64,000 nt of DNA, from the NCBI RefSeq assembly GCF_001940225.2, contig NZ_CP135164.1, positions 992,001 to 1,056,000 on the forward strand. Direction: 5' to 3'. This DNA is from Roseburia sp. 499 (GTDB lineage: Bacteria; Bacillota; Clostridia; Lachnospirales; Lachnospiraceae). Below the pieces are notes generated by a model that saw only the letters and a list, made by a program, of their open reading frames with translations, did not search any database and was not told the origin of the DNA. The position numbers and the translations under genes are program-made. This document shows positions 8,487-17,072 of this stretch, in pieces (the first letter of the stretch is position 1; every line of letters starts with the position of its first letter).

Positions 8487-9935
8487 ATGAACTTTTATAT
8501 ACTTACCTTATTTCCGGAAATGGTAAGAAATGGATTGAATACCAGTATCATTGGAAGAGCCACAGAAGCAGGTTTTTTGAATATAGAAGCTATTGACATT
8601 CGGGATTATTCAGTCAATAAGCATCATAAGGTGGATGACTATCCCTATGGAGGCGGGGCAGGAATGCTGATGCAGGCTCAGCCGGTATATGATGCATGGA
8701 ACTCTGTGGCAGAGAAAAAAGGAAAAAAGATTCGTACCGTATATTTGACACCTCAGGGAAGATGTTTTGATCAGCCTTTGGCGAAAGAACTTGCCAAGGA
8801 AGAGGATTTGATTTTGCTTTGTGGACATTATGAGGGCATCGATGAACGTGTGTTAGAAGAGGTGGTTACGGATTATGTATCCATTGGAGACTATGTTCTT
8901 ACCGGAGGCGAATTAGCCGCAATGGTGATGGTAGATGCCATTTCGCGTATGGTGCCGGGAGTTTTGAAAAATGAACTTTCCGGTGTGACAGAGTCATTAG
9001 AAGGAAATTTGCTGGAATATCCACAATATAGCAGACCGGAAATCTGGCGGGAAAGATGTGTGCCGGAAGTTTTGCTATCTGGAAATCAGAAAAAAATTGA
9101 TGCATGGCGTCTGGAACAGGCAAAAAAGCGAACAAAAGAACGCAGGCCGGATTTGTATCAGAAATATGAAGAATTGCAGAAGTGTAAAGAAATACTTCAA
9201 CAGCAGAAACTTTTGCATATGGACATGACAGAGGTCATTGACCGTGGACAGGCAGAACTGCTGTATGCAGAAGCCAATGATATTTGTCTTAGAGATATGG
9301 TGAGCGGTATGGTTTTTTTGTCAGTATCCAATGTAGAAAGCGGTAGACGTATTTTAAAGCAGATTGTTCAAAAGGAAAAAACGGAAGTTTTGACAGTACA
9401 TCAGGAATTTATGGTTTCGGAAGTTCAGCAATTGTTTGGTGGAGAAATATTTGCAGACTGCTACCAATTTGTTTATACAAGAAGAGAAAAGCTTCCGATT
9501 GCAGGATTATACCGTCTGGATGGAAAGACAGCAGAAGGGCAGATTGAAATACGTAAACTGGATATGAAGTATTTTGATATTGTAAATCAATGTTACGCAA
9601 CCATGGATGATCCGGAATATATCAAAGGTCGTTTGGAATCAGGCTGGATGTTCGGAGCATTTTTGGGTGAGAAGCTTACCGGATTTATAGGACTGCACGA
9701 AGAAGGAAGTATGGGAATGTTGGAAGTCCTTCCGGAATATCGTGGCAGAAAAATTGGAAAGGCATTGGAAACATATCTGATTAACCTCTGTCTGGAACAC
9801 GGTTTCACTCCGTTTACACAGGTGAAAGAGGGAAATGAGATTTCTACAAGACTACAGGAATCTTTAGGATTATGTAAGTCAAAACAAAAGGTATGTTTTA
9901 TGGAAAAAATGCTTTACAATACAAACTTATTATGA
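8487..9935 (+). CDS. trmD: tRNA (guanine37-N1)-methyltransferase TrmD fused to GNAT domain
   Basis: Residues 1 to about 240 are a complete TrmD, which methylates G37 of tRNAs with SAM and prevents +1 frameshifting. Motifs seen include FPEM, the trefoil-knot SAM loop YVLTGGELAAM and YPQYSRPEIW. The protein does not stop at the usual 240-250 residues but runs to 482. The second half looks like a GCN5-type N-acetyltransferase: an N-terminal sheet/helix region, then motif A VLPEYRGRKIGKAL near residues 413-426 and NLCLEHGFTPF. No stop or restart separates the two parts. The substrate of the acetyltransferase part is unknown. A real fusion is more likely than a sequencing error because the single frame is open and codon use is uniform. 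Confidence 0.93.
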   Translation: MNFYILTLFPEMVRNGLNTSIIGRATEAGFLNIEAIDIRDYSVNKHHKVDDYPYGGGAGMLMQAQPVYDAWNSVAEKKGKKIRTVYLTPQGRCFDQPLAKELAKEEDLILLCGHYEGIDERVLEEVVTDYVSIGDYVLTGGELAAMVMVDAISRMVPGVLKNELSGVTESLEGNLLEYPQYSRPEIWRERCVPEVLLSGNQKKIDAWRLEQAKKRTKERRPDLYQKYEELQKCKEILQQQKLLHMDMTEVIDRGQAELLYAEANDICLRDMVSGMVFLSVSNVESGRRILKQIVQKEKTEVLTVHQEFMVSEVQQLFGGEIFADCYQFVYTRREKLPIAGLYRLDGKTAEGQIEIRKLDMKYFDIVNQCYATMDDPEYIKGRLESGWMFGAFLGEKLTGFIGLHEEGSMGMLEVLPEYRGRKIGKALETYLINLCLEHGFTPFTQVKEGNEISTRLQESLGLCKSKQKVCFMEKMLYNTNLL

Positions 9936-9949
9936 TAAACTATAACAGT

Positions 9950-10023
9950 TGTGAATAAACACGATGGTCCTCTGGTACGGATAGGCGTATTAAGAACATC
10001 TAATTAGATCAGGAGGTCACAAA
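9950..10023 (+). ncRNA. Possible rplS (L19) leader region
   Basis: The 88 bases before rplS contain a 12-base palindrome (ATCTAATTAGAT, 9998-10009) just upstream of the AGGAGG site. Firmicute rplS genes often carry an L19 leader thought to mediate autoregulation. I cannot fold or align this one, so the assignment rests on position and a single dyad. Confidence 0.3.
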
Positions 10024-10377
10024 ATGAACGCATCAGAAATTATCAAGAACATTGAACAGGAACAGTTAAAGGCAGAAGTACCTGAATTTAACGTAGGTGA
10101 TACCGTAAAAGTTTATGGTAAAATCAAGGAAGGAAACCGTGAAAGAATTCAGGTTTTCGAAGGAATCGTATTAAAGAAACAGGGCGGAAGCAACAGAGAG
10201 ACTTTTACCGTAAGAAAGTTCTCAAATGGTGTTGGTGTTGAGAAAACATGGCCATTACATTCTCCTAACGTTGAGAAGGTAGAAGTAGTACGTTGTGGTA
10301 AAGTAAGACGTGCAAAACTGAACTACTTAAGAGAACGTGTTGGTAAGAGAGCAAAAGTAAAAGAATTAGTAAAATAA
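10024..10377 (+). CDS. rplS: 50S ribosomal protein L19
   Basis: Large-subunit protein at the 30S-50S interface. Its 117 residues include [26 protein letters not shown] and the C-terminal [20 protein letters not shown], both diagnostic of L19. It starts at an ATG after AGGAGGTCAC. A strong terminator follows at 10400, closing the ribosomal block before lepB. Confidence 0.98.
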   Translation: MNASEIIKNIEQEQLKAEVPEFNVGDTVKVYGKIKEGNRERIQVFEGIVLKKQGGSNRETFTVRKFSNGVGVEKTWPLHSPNVEKVEVVRCGKVRRAKLNYLRERVGKRAKVKELVK

Positions 10378-10399
10378 TTCGGAACAAGAATGAAGAAGG

Positions 10400-10434
10400 A
10401 AAGGGACAAGTACGATTGTAGTTGTCCCTTTTAT
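10400..10434 (+). terminator. Rho-independent terminator after rplS
   Basis: AAAGGGACAA (10400-10409) pairs with TTGTCCCTTT (10422-10431) around a 12-base loop, and the 3' arm runs into T-rich sequence. Confidence 0.85.
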
Positions 10435-10476
10435 CATAAGTATAAGTAAGAGATATCCCATGAAATGGAGCAAAAT

Positions 10477-11061
10477 ATGAGAAGAAGATCCAGTGGACTG
10501 AATTTCAATAGAAGAAAGAGAAAAATAAATACAGGTTTGCTAAAGGAAATCGGCATCTGGGCAGGAGAGATTCTTCTGGTAATGGTGGTAGCGGTGATGT
10601 TGGTTTCATTCGTAGGATTTCGAATAACAGTGGTAGGAGCTTCCATGTCCCCCACTTTAGAGAGTGGACAAGAGATTTTGGTAAATCGTTTTGTGTATAA
10701 GATTTTTAGTCCAAAGCAGAATGATTTAATTGTATTTTTGCCAAATGGAAATGAGAAGTCCCATTATTATGTGAAACGTGTCATTGCAGGACCGGGAGAT
10801 AAAGTGCAGATAAAAGACGGTGTGGTTTATGTAAATGGAGAGAAGTTTACGGAAGAGGCAGCGGTTTCTAATATTGAAAATGCACTTTTAGCAGAAAATG
10901 AGATTACCGTAGGTGAAGATGAATACTTTGTGCTTGGGGATAATCGAAATAATAGTGAAGATAGCCGATATGCCAGCATTGGAAACGTAAAAAAGGACCA
11001 CATTGTGGGAAAAGCTTGGTTTGTAGTTTCCCCTTGGGGAAAATTTGGTTTTATTAAATAG
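10477..11061 (+). CDS. lepB: Signal peptidase I (first copy)
   Basis: Membrane-bound serine protease that removes signal peptides from exported proteins. After a basic N-terminus there is one membrane segment (LLVMVVAVMLVSFVGF). Then comes the catalytic serine in GASMSPTLESGQ, the catalytic lysine in YYVKRVIAGPGD, and the C-terminal box EYFVLGDNRNNSEDSR. ATG 10477 is chosen because GGAG sits at 10467-10470. An in-frame ATG at 10465 has no good site. A second, divergent lepB lies 0.9 kb downstream beyond rbgA. Confidence 0.94.
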   Translation: MRRRSSGLNFNRRKRKINTGLLKEIGIWAGEILLVMVVAVMLVSFVGFRITVVGASMSPTLESGQEILVNRFVYKIFSPKQNDLIVFLPNGNEKSHYYVKRVIAGPGDKVQIKDGVVYVNGEKFTEEAAVSNIENALLAENEITVGEDEYFVLGDNRNNSEDSRYASIGNVKKDHIVGKAWFVVSPWGKFGFIK

Positions 11062-11076
11062 TAAGGAGAGAATACA

Positions 11077-11922
11077 ATGCATTTTCAATGGTATCCGGGG
11101 CATATGACGAAGGCAAAACGTCAGATGCAGGAAGATATAAAATTGATTGATCTTGTAATTGAGTTGGTAGATGCACGGATTCCTTTAAGTAGCAGGAATC
11201 CGGATATTGATGAACTGGGAAAACAAAAGGCAAGATTAATATTAATGAATAAGGCAGATCTTGCCAACGAGGAACAGACCAGAAAGTGGTCAGAATATTT
11301 TCGTAACAAAGGTTTTTATGTAGTGAAGCTGGATGCGCGCAGTAAGGCGGGAATGAAGTCTATCAATGATGTAATCATGGAAGCGTGTAAAGAAAAGATA
11401 GAGAGAGATCGGCGAAGAGGAATCAAGAATCGTCCGGTGCGAGCCATGGTAGTGGGAATTCCAAATGTTGGAAAATCCACATTTATCAATACCTATGCAG
11501 GAAAGGCATGTGCTAAGACAGGAAATAAACCTGGTGTTACCAAAGGAAAACAGTGGATACGTCTGAATAAGAATGTAGAATTATTGGATACGCCGGGAAT
11601 TCTATGGCCAAAGTTTGAGGATCAGAGTGTAGGACTTCGTTTGGCACTGATTGGGTCTATTAAGGATGAGATTTTAAATATCGATGAGCTTTCACTGGAA
11701 TTGATTCGGATTATTCAGAAAAATTATCCGGGAATTCTGAAAGCCAGATATGAGGTAGAAGAAGAGAGAGAAGCGGTAGAAGTATTAGAACAGATTGCCA
11801 GAAATCGTAATTGTGTGCAGAAAGGAAATGAACTGGATTATAGTAAAGCAGCTCTTTTGGTTATTGATGAGTTTCGAAGTGGGCGTCTTGGAAAAATAAC
11901 CCTTGAATTTCCGGAAGGATAA
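11077..11922 (+). CDS. rbgA: Ribosome biogenesis GTPase RbgA (YlqF)
   Basis: Circularly permuted GTPase required for late 50S assembly in B. subtilis. The permuted order is visible: G4 (MNKAD, near residue 58) precedes G1 (GIPNVGKST, near 128) and G3 (DTPG, near 171). The N-terminal FQWYPGHMTKAKRQM is a family hallmark. Its 281 residues match the usual length. It starts 15 bases after lepB and in B. subtilis likewise precedes rnhB. Here a second lepB is placed between them. Confidence 0.97.
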   Translation: MHFQWYPGHMTKAKRQMQEDIKLIDLVIELVDARIPLSSRNPDIDELGKQKARLILMNKADLANEEQTRKWSEYFRNKGFYVVKLDARSKAGMKSINDVIMEACKEKIERDRRRGIKNRPVRAMVVGIPNVGKSTFINTYAGKACAKTGNKPGVTKGKQWIRLNKNVELLDTPGILWPKFEDQSVGLRLALIGSIKDEILNIDELSLELIRIIQKNYPGILKARYEVEEEREAVEVLEQIARNRNCVQKGNELDYSKAALLVIDEFRSGRLGKITLEFPEG

Positions 11923-11979
11923 GGGTAGAATGAAAAGAGTAAGGATTTTATGACTTGAGAGATAGAAAAGAGAAGCTAA

Positions 11980-12534
11980 ATGGAAGAGAAAAAGAAGAAA
12001 TTTAACTGGAAAGAGACTGTTAGTTTCATTTTGTATATTGTAGCAGTATTTATAATTACCTATCTGGTAATTACCTATGTGGGGCAGAGAACAGAAGTGA
12101 TTGGTACTTCTATGGAATATACTCTTAGCGATGGAGATAATCTGATTGTAGATAAAATTTCGTATCGTTTTCATGATCCGGAGCGGTTTGATATTATTGT
12201 TTTTCCGTTTCAGTATAAGGAAGACACTTATTATATCAAAAGAATTATTGGTTTGCCTGGGGAGACAGTGCAGATTGACATGAATGGAACCATTTATATT
12301 GATGGGGAAGAGTTACAGGAATCATATGGACGGGAAGTCATAAAAGATCCGGGAACTGCTGCGGAACCTATCACGCTAGGAGAAGATGAATATTTTGTGC
12401 TGGGAGATAATCGGAATGCCAGCTCAGATAGTCGAGACCCTAGTGTAGGTGTTATCAAGCGAGAGGATATTATAGGAAGAGCATGGCTTCGGATTTATCC
12501 ATTTTCAAAATTTGGATTCATTAAGCATAAGTAA
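11980..12534 (+). CDS. lepB: Signal peptidase I (second copy)
   Basis: A second type I signal peptidase of 184 residues: a short basic N-terminus, one membrane helix (VSFILYIVAVFIITYLVI), catalytic Ser in GTSMEYTLSDGD, catalytic Lys in YYIKRIIGLPGE and the GDNRNASSDSRD box. The residues after the catalytic serine are EYT instead of the common xPT (the first copy has SPT), so the substrate-binding edge may differ. It shares only the motifs with the copy at 10477, so the pair is an old duplication rather than a recent one. Confidence 0.93.
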   Translation: MEEKKKKFNWKETVSFILYIVAVFIITYLVITYVGQRTEVIGTSMEYTLSDGDNLIVDKISYRFHDPERFDIIVFPFQYKEDTYYIKRIIGLPGETVQIDMNGTIYIDGEELQESYGREVIKDPGTAAEPITLGEDEYFVLGDNRNASSDSRDPSVGVIKREDIIGRAWLRIYPFSKFGFIKHK

Positions 12535-12552
12535 AGGATAGAGGACAAAAAC

Positions 12553-13317
12553 GTGAGTGAGTTAAAGAAAATTGGGGTAATAAAAGAAGAATTACAGGCA
12601 GCAGAGGAAACGATGCTGCCTTCTTTTATTACAGAATACAAAAGTGATGAACGTGCAGGTGTGCAGAAATTGGTACAGCAGGCGCAGAAGCGTTTGGACA
12701 ATCTTGCAAAGGAACGGGCAAGGATTGAGCAGTTGAAGGTATATGAGAGAAAATATGAAGCCTGTGGCTATATTTGTGGAATCGATGAAGTAGGAAGAGG
12801 ACCTCTTGCCGGACCTGTAGTAGCAGGAGCAGTAATATTGCCAAAGGATTGTGATATTCTATATATCAACGATTCTAAGAAGTTAAGTGAGAAGAAAAGA
12901 GAAGAATTGTACGATATCATTATGGAACAGGCAGTAGCAACCGGAATCGGAATGGCAGCTCCCGGAAGAATTGATGAGATTAATATTTTACAGGCAACTT
13001 ATGAAGCTATGCGTCAAGCTATTCAAAATCTTGCAGTAACACCCGATATATTATTAAACGATGCGGTTACTATTCCAAAGGTAAGTATTCGACAGGTCCC
13101 AATTATTAAGGGAGATGCAAAGAGTATTTCTATTGGTGCGGCAAGTATTATTGCAAAAGTTACAAGAGACCGTTTGATGGTAGAATATGATAAGGTGATG
13201 CCGGAGTATGGATTTGCATCCAATAAAGGATACGGTTCTAAGGAGCATATCGAAGCATTGAAAAAGTACGGTCCATCACCAATTCACCGTCAAAGTTTTA
13301 TTAAAAACTTCCGGTAA
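12553..13317 (+). CDS. rnhB: Ribonuclease HII
   Basis: Removes ribonucleotides and RNA-DNA hybrids from DNA. Catalytic residues are in CGIDEVGRGPLAGP (from residue 75), LNDAV and the GDAKSISIGAASIIAKVTRD region, with SNKGYGSKEH typical of the C-terminus. The 75-residue N-terminal helical extension is the same as in B. subtilis RnhB. The start is GTG with GAGG eight bases upstream. The stop codon lies inside the left arm of a 17-bp inverted repeat. Confidence 0.97.
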   Translation: MSELKKIGVIKEELQAAEETMLPSFITEYKSDERAGVQKLVQQAQKRLDNLAKERARIEQLKVYERKYEACGYICGIDEVGRGPLAGPVVAGAVILPKDCDILYINDSKKLSEKKREELYDIIMEQAVATGIGMAAPGRIDEINILQATYEAMRQAIQNLAVTPDILLNDAVTIPKVSIRQVPIIKGDAKSISIGAASIIAKVTRDRLMVEYDKVMPEYGFASNKGYGSKEHIEALKKYGPSPIHRQSFIKNFR

Positions 13318-13326
13318 GGCAGAGAA

Positions 13327-13383
13327 AAAATCTTTTGAAATCACACATCCTGTTTACAGAACTGTGTGATTTCAGAAGATTTT
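13327..13383 (+). terminator. Hairpin terminator after rnhB
   Basis: AAAATCTT, TT, GAAATCACACA pairs with TGTGTGATTTC, AG, AAGATTTT around a 15-base loop. This gives 19 paired bases with one 2x2 internal loop, A-rich on the left and T-rich on the right, so it could work in either direction. Confidence 0.7.
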
Positions 13384-13435
13384 GGCGAGCGTAGCGACCG
13401 AGGAATTCCGAAGGAATTTCGAGGTCTCTGCCTTA
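13381..13435. repeat. 55-bp palindromic repeat, copy 1
   Basis: It begins TTTGGCGAGCGTAGCGACC and ends CTCTGCCTTA. The GGAATTCC GAA GGAATTTC core with outer GACC/GGTC makes an imperfect hairpin. Copy 2 at 13451 differs at two bases. Confidence 0.85.
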
Positions 13436-13450
13436 CCGGAAAAGTAAGAA

Positions 13451-13505
13451 TTTGGCGAGCAAAGCGACCGAGGAATTCCGAAGGAATTTCGAGGTCTCTG
13501 CCTTA
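13451..13505. repeat. 55-bp palindromic repeat, copy 2
   Basis: Identical to copy 1 except GT to AA at repeat positions 11-12 (53 of 55). The start-to-start period is 70 bases. It ends 30 bases before the FliK-like gene. Confidence 0.85.
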
Positions 13506-13535
13506 AAAATAAGTTAGGAGCAGAAGGGAGAAGCC

Positions 13536-15434
13536 ATGTCAATCGTAGAAGGAATTAATCAATATCAGAATAATACACCATCCAATACTCAGACAATGTC
13601 AGCGGTAAAGGAAACTATACGTCCGGCTTCTGTCTATCTTCAAGAAATGACACCGGGAAAAGTATTTGAAGGAACGGTATTAGAGATAAAAAATGGACAG
13701 GTTACCATAGGATTAAACGACGGACAGACTCTGACAGCTCGTCTGGAGAGTGGAGTCCAGTTGGAAAAGGGAATGCCAATGTTGTTTGAGGTAAAAGCAA
13801 ACAGCGGGGAGCAGATTGCTATTCATCCGGTGAACTGGGAAAGTGCGCAGAATCCAACTTTGTTAAAGGCTTTGGAAGCTGCGGGACTAAAGGTGACACA
13901 GCAAAATCTGTCTATGGTGAGTGAAATGATGAAAGAGCAGATGCCGGTAGATAAGACGAGTCTTCTTCAGATGTCGCGGCTGATGTCACGTTTTCCGCAG
14001 ACAGATGTTCAGACATTGATACAGATGCAAAAGGCTGGGATTGAGATAACAAATAGTAACCTTCAGCAGTTTGAAAATTATCGGAATAATCAACAGTCTT
14101 TTTTGCCGGAAATGCGAGAAGTAATCAATGGACTTCCACAGTTAGCAGAGCAGCTTTATAGTGGTGAACAGGGAAGTGTAAATATGCAGGGGCAGGTGGC
14201 TATGAACGCACAGCCTTTATTACAATTTCAGCAACAGATTGTAGGAATTCTGGTAGGTAGCCAGACAGGAGCAGATGGCAGTGCTCAGACAGCGGTGCAG
14301 GCGGCTATGACAACCGGTGCAGCAGAGCAACTGGCACAGAATGAGGTGTTAGAGAATCTGTCAGTTTCTCAAGTGAATGCTACAGAAGGGGTAATTATTC
14401 ATCAAGATTTGACTCAGAGTGACAGTGGAGTAGGAAATCAATTTCAAAGTCAGGCGGATTTGAAAAATAGTTTGGAAAGTGGTTTTGCTTCAGGGAAGAA
14501 CGGAGAGGAAACTGCGTCAGGTCAGATTGGAGAGAAAAATAGTGCGGCTCAATCAGAGATAGTAGAGCAAAATAGTTTAATCGGAAATGCGTTAAAGAGA
14601 AATCAGGTAAGTAGTATTTTATCCTCTGGTCAACAGGCAAACCTTGCTGCCTTATTACAGGAATTTTCTGGGGCAGTAGAAAATAAGATATTATTTCAAA
14701 ATGGGCAGTTAAATACAGAACTGACAGCAGGAGAAATGTTACAGCAAATCATAGCCTCTGTAGAAAACAGTGAGAATTATACCACTGCTGCCATGCAGAA
14801 ATTATTTTTTTCAGATGAATATAAAGAAGTGTTGACACGGGCGATGGAAGAACAATGGCTTACTACACCGGAAGATTTGAAGGAAGAAGGAGCTGTAAAG
14901 GAACTGTATCATCGCTTGGGGCGTCAGATGGAACAATTGCAACAGGTATTGAATCAGACAGGAACAGAGCAGGGAGCAACATTGGCAAAGTCTGCACAGG
15001 GTGTACAGAGCAATCTGGAATTTATGAATCAACTGAATCAAATGTATACTTATGTACAGCTTCCGTTGAAATTGCAGAATCAGAATGCACACAGTGACCT
15101 TTATGTATACACAAATAAGAAAAGTCTAATGGATAAAAGTGGAGAACTGACCGCATTGTTGCACTTGGATATGGAGCATTTGGGAGCAACAGATATTTAT
15201 ATTAAAATGATGGGAACATCTCTGGCAACTACTTTTTATCTGGAAGATAGTAGTTCTTGTGATATTATTTTAAAACATATGGATTCATTACAAGAAAAAT
15301 TGGAAGAAAAGGGCTATCAGTGTAAGGTAGATGTGGAAAATAGAGGAAAACAGCAGGATTTTGTGGAAGAATTTTTAGAAAAAGAGAAGCCTGTGGGAAG
15401 ATTTCAGCGATATTCCTTTGATGTGAAAGCATAA
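13536..15434 (+). CDS. FliK-like hook-length control protein (YlqG-like)
   Basis: A 632-residue protein in three parts. The N-terminal domain has a small beta-barrel-like stretch (GKVFEGTVLEIKNGQVTIGL). The central part is low-complexity, rich in Gln and Ser, about 190-400. The C-terminal region, about 500-600, resembles the flagellar hook-length control (FliK C-terminal) domain (ELTALLHLDMEHLGATDIYIKMMG). Such domains act as rulers or substrate switches for flagellar type III export. B. subtilis has ylqG-ylqH at this same place after rnhB, and the next gene here is the FlhB-like partner. No other flagellar gene is in the window, so the role may be non-flagellar. Confidence 0.75.
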   Translation: MSIVEGINQYQNNTPSNTQTMSAVKETIRPASVYLQEMTPGKVFEGTVLEIKNGQVTIGLNDGQTLTARLESGVQLEKGMPMLFEVKANSGEQIAIHPVNWESAQNPTLLKALEAAGLKVTQQNLSMVSEMMKEQMPVDKTSLLQMSRLMSRFPQTDVQTLIQMQKAGIEITNSNLQQFENYRNNQQSFLPEMREVINGLPQLAEQLYSGEQGSVNMQGQVAMNAQPLLQFQQQIVGILVGSQTGADGSAQTAVQAAMTTGAAEQLAQNEVLENLSVSQVNATEGVIIHQDLTQSDSGVGNQFQSQADLKNSLESGFASGKNGEETASGQIGEKNSAAQSEIVEQNSLIGNALKRNQVSSILSSGQQANLAALLQEFSGAVENKILFQNGQLNTELTAGEMLQQIIASVENSENYTTAAMQKLFFSDEYKEVLTRAMEEQWLTTPEDLKEEGAVKELYHRLGRQMEQLQQVLNQTGTEQGATLAKSAQGVQSNLEFMNQLNQMYTYVQLPLKLQNQNAHSDLYVYTNKKSLMDKSGELTALLHLDMEHLGATDIYIKMMGTSLATTFYLEDSSSCDIILKHMDSLQEKLEEKGYQCKVDVENRGKQQDFVEEFLEKEKPVGRFQRYSFDVKA

Positions 15435-15454
15435 TTGGAAGGGAGGAGATGGCT

Positions 15455-15784
15455 GTGGCAGATATAAGATACAAAAATACAAATGAACCGGTAATTACAG
15501 AACGAGGGCAAGGGGGAAAACCAAAAACTGCCGTGGCTGTAGCCTATGAACCAGGTGAGGCGGCACCTAAAATCATTGCAGCAGGAAAGGGAATTGTTGC
15601 GGAAAAGATTATTGAAAAAGCAAAAGAGGCAGAAATTCCTTTTTATCGAGATGATAAGCTGGCAGATACACTTTCAAAATTGGAAATTGGAGATAGTATT
15701 CCGCCGGAATTATATGAAGTAGTGGCAGAAATATTGGTATTTGTAGATGATATGGATAAATTGAGGGAAAAGGTAAGAGATTAA
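15455..15784 (+). CDS. FlhB C-terminal-domain-like protein (YlqH-like)
   Basis: About 110 residues matching only the cytoplasmic C-terminal domain of FlhB/YscU export-switch proteins (AVAVAYEPGEAAPKIIAAGKG, then IPFYRDDKLADTL and IPPELYEVVAEIL). The membrane half of FlhB is absent. Where FlhB has its self-cleaving NPTH site, this protein has KPKT, so it cannot autocleave and resembles the already processed fragment. GTG 15455 is preferred because GGAGG lies eight bases upstream. ATG 15449 is in frame but only two bases from it. It is paired with the FliK-like gene, and in flagella FliK acts on this FlhB domain. Confidence 0.85.
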   Translation: MADIRYKNTNEPVITERGQGGKPKTAVAVAYEPGEAAPKIIAAGKGIVAEKIIEKAKEAEIPFYRDDKLADTLSKLEIGDSIPPELYEVVAEILVFVDDMDKLREKVRD

Positions 15785-15804
15785 GGAGGAAAAACAGGGA
15801 GTAT

Positions 15805-16167
15805 ATGGTAAAAATAGGGAAAAGAAAAGAAGGATATCTTCAGGAAGAAAAAGCGGTGCAATATTTGAAAAAGAGAGGGTATCGAATATTACAACGTAAT
15901 TTTTATAGCAGATATGGAGAAATAGATATTATTGCAAGAGACAAGGAATATCTGGTTTTCATAGAAGTGAAATATCGAAAAAGCGAAAGAGGTGGTCACC
16001 CGGTAGAGGCAGTGGATGTGAGAAAACAAGGGCGCATCTGTAAGACGGCACAATGGTTTTTGAAAAGGTATGGATACAACCAGGAAACACCTTGCCGCTT
16101 TGATGTGGTGGCAATTCTTGGAGATGATGTGAATTTACTGCGTAATGCATTTGAGTATCAATGTTAA
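15805..16167 (+). CDS. YraN family (UPF0102) endonuclease-like protein
   Basis: A 120-residue protein with a restriction-endonuclease-like fold signature: RYGEIDIIARDKEYLVFIEVKYR, where D..ExK would be the metal-binding core. Members often lie next to rnhB, as here. A DNA repair or Holliday-junction-related role has been suggested for the family, but the function is not established. The start follows GGGAG closely. No other start fits better. Confidence 0.9.
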   Translation: MVKIGKRKEGYLQEEKAVQYLKKRGYRILQRNFYSRYGEIDIIARDKEYLVFIEVKYRKSERGGHPVEAVDVRKQGRICKTAQWFLKRYGYNQETPCRFDVVAILGDDVNLLRNAFEYQC

Positions 16168-16187
16168 GGCAATAGGAAGGAGAATTT

Positions 16188-17030
16188 ATGGTATTCAAAA
16201 AGACTACATCAGAAACTGTATTAGATATAAAGGAGCAGAATGGTTTTCCCATGCTAGTCTATCCCTTGTTAGAACAGACCGGTATCGTAAAACATTGTTT
16301 CACCACCAGGCAGGGAGGCGTTAGTGAAGGCATCTTCGAAAGCCTGAATCTGAGCTTCACAAGAGGAGATAAAAAGGAAGCGGTAGAAGAGAATTTCCGG
16401 CGGGTAGCAAAAGCACTGGGAACAGAATACGAGAACTTTGTATTTACAGACCAGACCCATACTACCAATGTAAAGCGGGTAGGAAAAGAAGATGCAGGAA
16501 AGGGTTTGACAAAAGAGCGGGGCTATACGGATGTGGATGGACTTATTTCTAATGAACCGGGGATTGTTTTATCGACCTTTTATGCGGACTGTGTTCCTTT
16601 GTATTTTGTAGATCCGGTGCATCGGGCAATTGGGCTTTCTCATTCCGGCTGGCGTGGAACCGTAGGAAGAATGGGAAAGGTGACATTAGAAGCCATGAAT
16701 CGGGAATTTGGTACTAGACCGGAAGAGGTCATTTGTGCCATTGGACCGTCTATCTGTCAGTCTTGCTATGAAATCAGTGAGGATGTAGCAGTAGAATTCA
16801 AACATGAATTTCATGGACATGAGGAAGAAATTTTGATTGAGAAAGGAAATGGAAAATATCAGCTTGACTTGTGGCGTACGAACGAGTTAATCTTATTAGA
16901 AGCAGGAGTAAGACAGGAACATCTGGCAGTGACCAATATCTGTACCTGTTGTAATGATAAGTTGTTGTTTTCACACCGGGCAAGTCAGGGAAAACGTGGA
17001 AATTTAGGAGCATTTTTAGCATTGGTATAG
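16188..17030 (+). CDS. pgeF: Multicopper-oxidase-like laccase domain protein PgeF
   Basis: YfiH/YlmD/LACC1 family enzyme of 280 residues. Metal-site motifs are ADCVPLYFVD (about 133), LSHSGWRGTV (about 150) and CTCCNDKLLFSHRAS (about 251). Family members have been reported as purine nucleoside phosphorylase/adenosine deaminase-type enzymes, and E. coli PgeF edits peptidoglycan precursors. The N-terminal TTRQGGVSEG is also conserved. ATG 16188 follows AAGGAG. It is co-directional with yraN. Confidence 0.92.
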   Translation: MVFKKTTSETVLDIKEQNGFPMLVYPLLEQTGIVKHCFTTRQGGVSEGIFESLNLSFTRGDKKEAVEENFRRVAKALGTEYENFVFTDQTHTTNVKRVGKEDAGKGLTKERGYTDVDGLISNEPGIVLSTFYADCVPLYFVDPVHRAIGLSHSGWRGTVGRMGKVTLEAMNREFGTRPEEVICAIGPSICQSCYEISEDVAVEFKHEFHGHEEEILIEKGNGKYQLDLWRTNELILLEAGVRQEHLAVTNICTCCNDKLLFSHRASQGKRGNLGAFLALV

Positions 17031-17072
17031 AGACAACAATTTTTTATAAATAGCAGAAAAGAGGAAGTAGAA

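Larger units (their letters stand above)
13309..13441. repeat. Large inverted repeat overlapping the rnhB stop
   Basis: TTCCGGTAAGGCAGAGA (13309-13325) is perfectly complementary to 13425-13441, 17 of 17 bases. Between the arms lie a terminator-like hairpin (13327-13383) and the first copy of a 55-bp palindromic repeat. The left arm includes the last codons and stop of rnhB. Confidence 0.85.

Noticed and set aside
13381..13505. CRISPR array
   Set aside because: Only two repeat units with a single 15-base spacing, both palindromic and 55 bases long, and no cas genes in the window.
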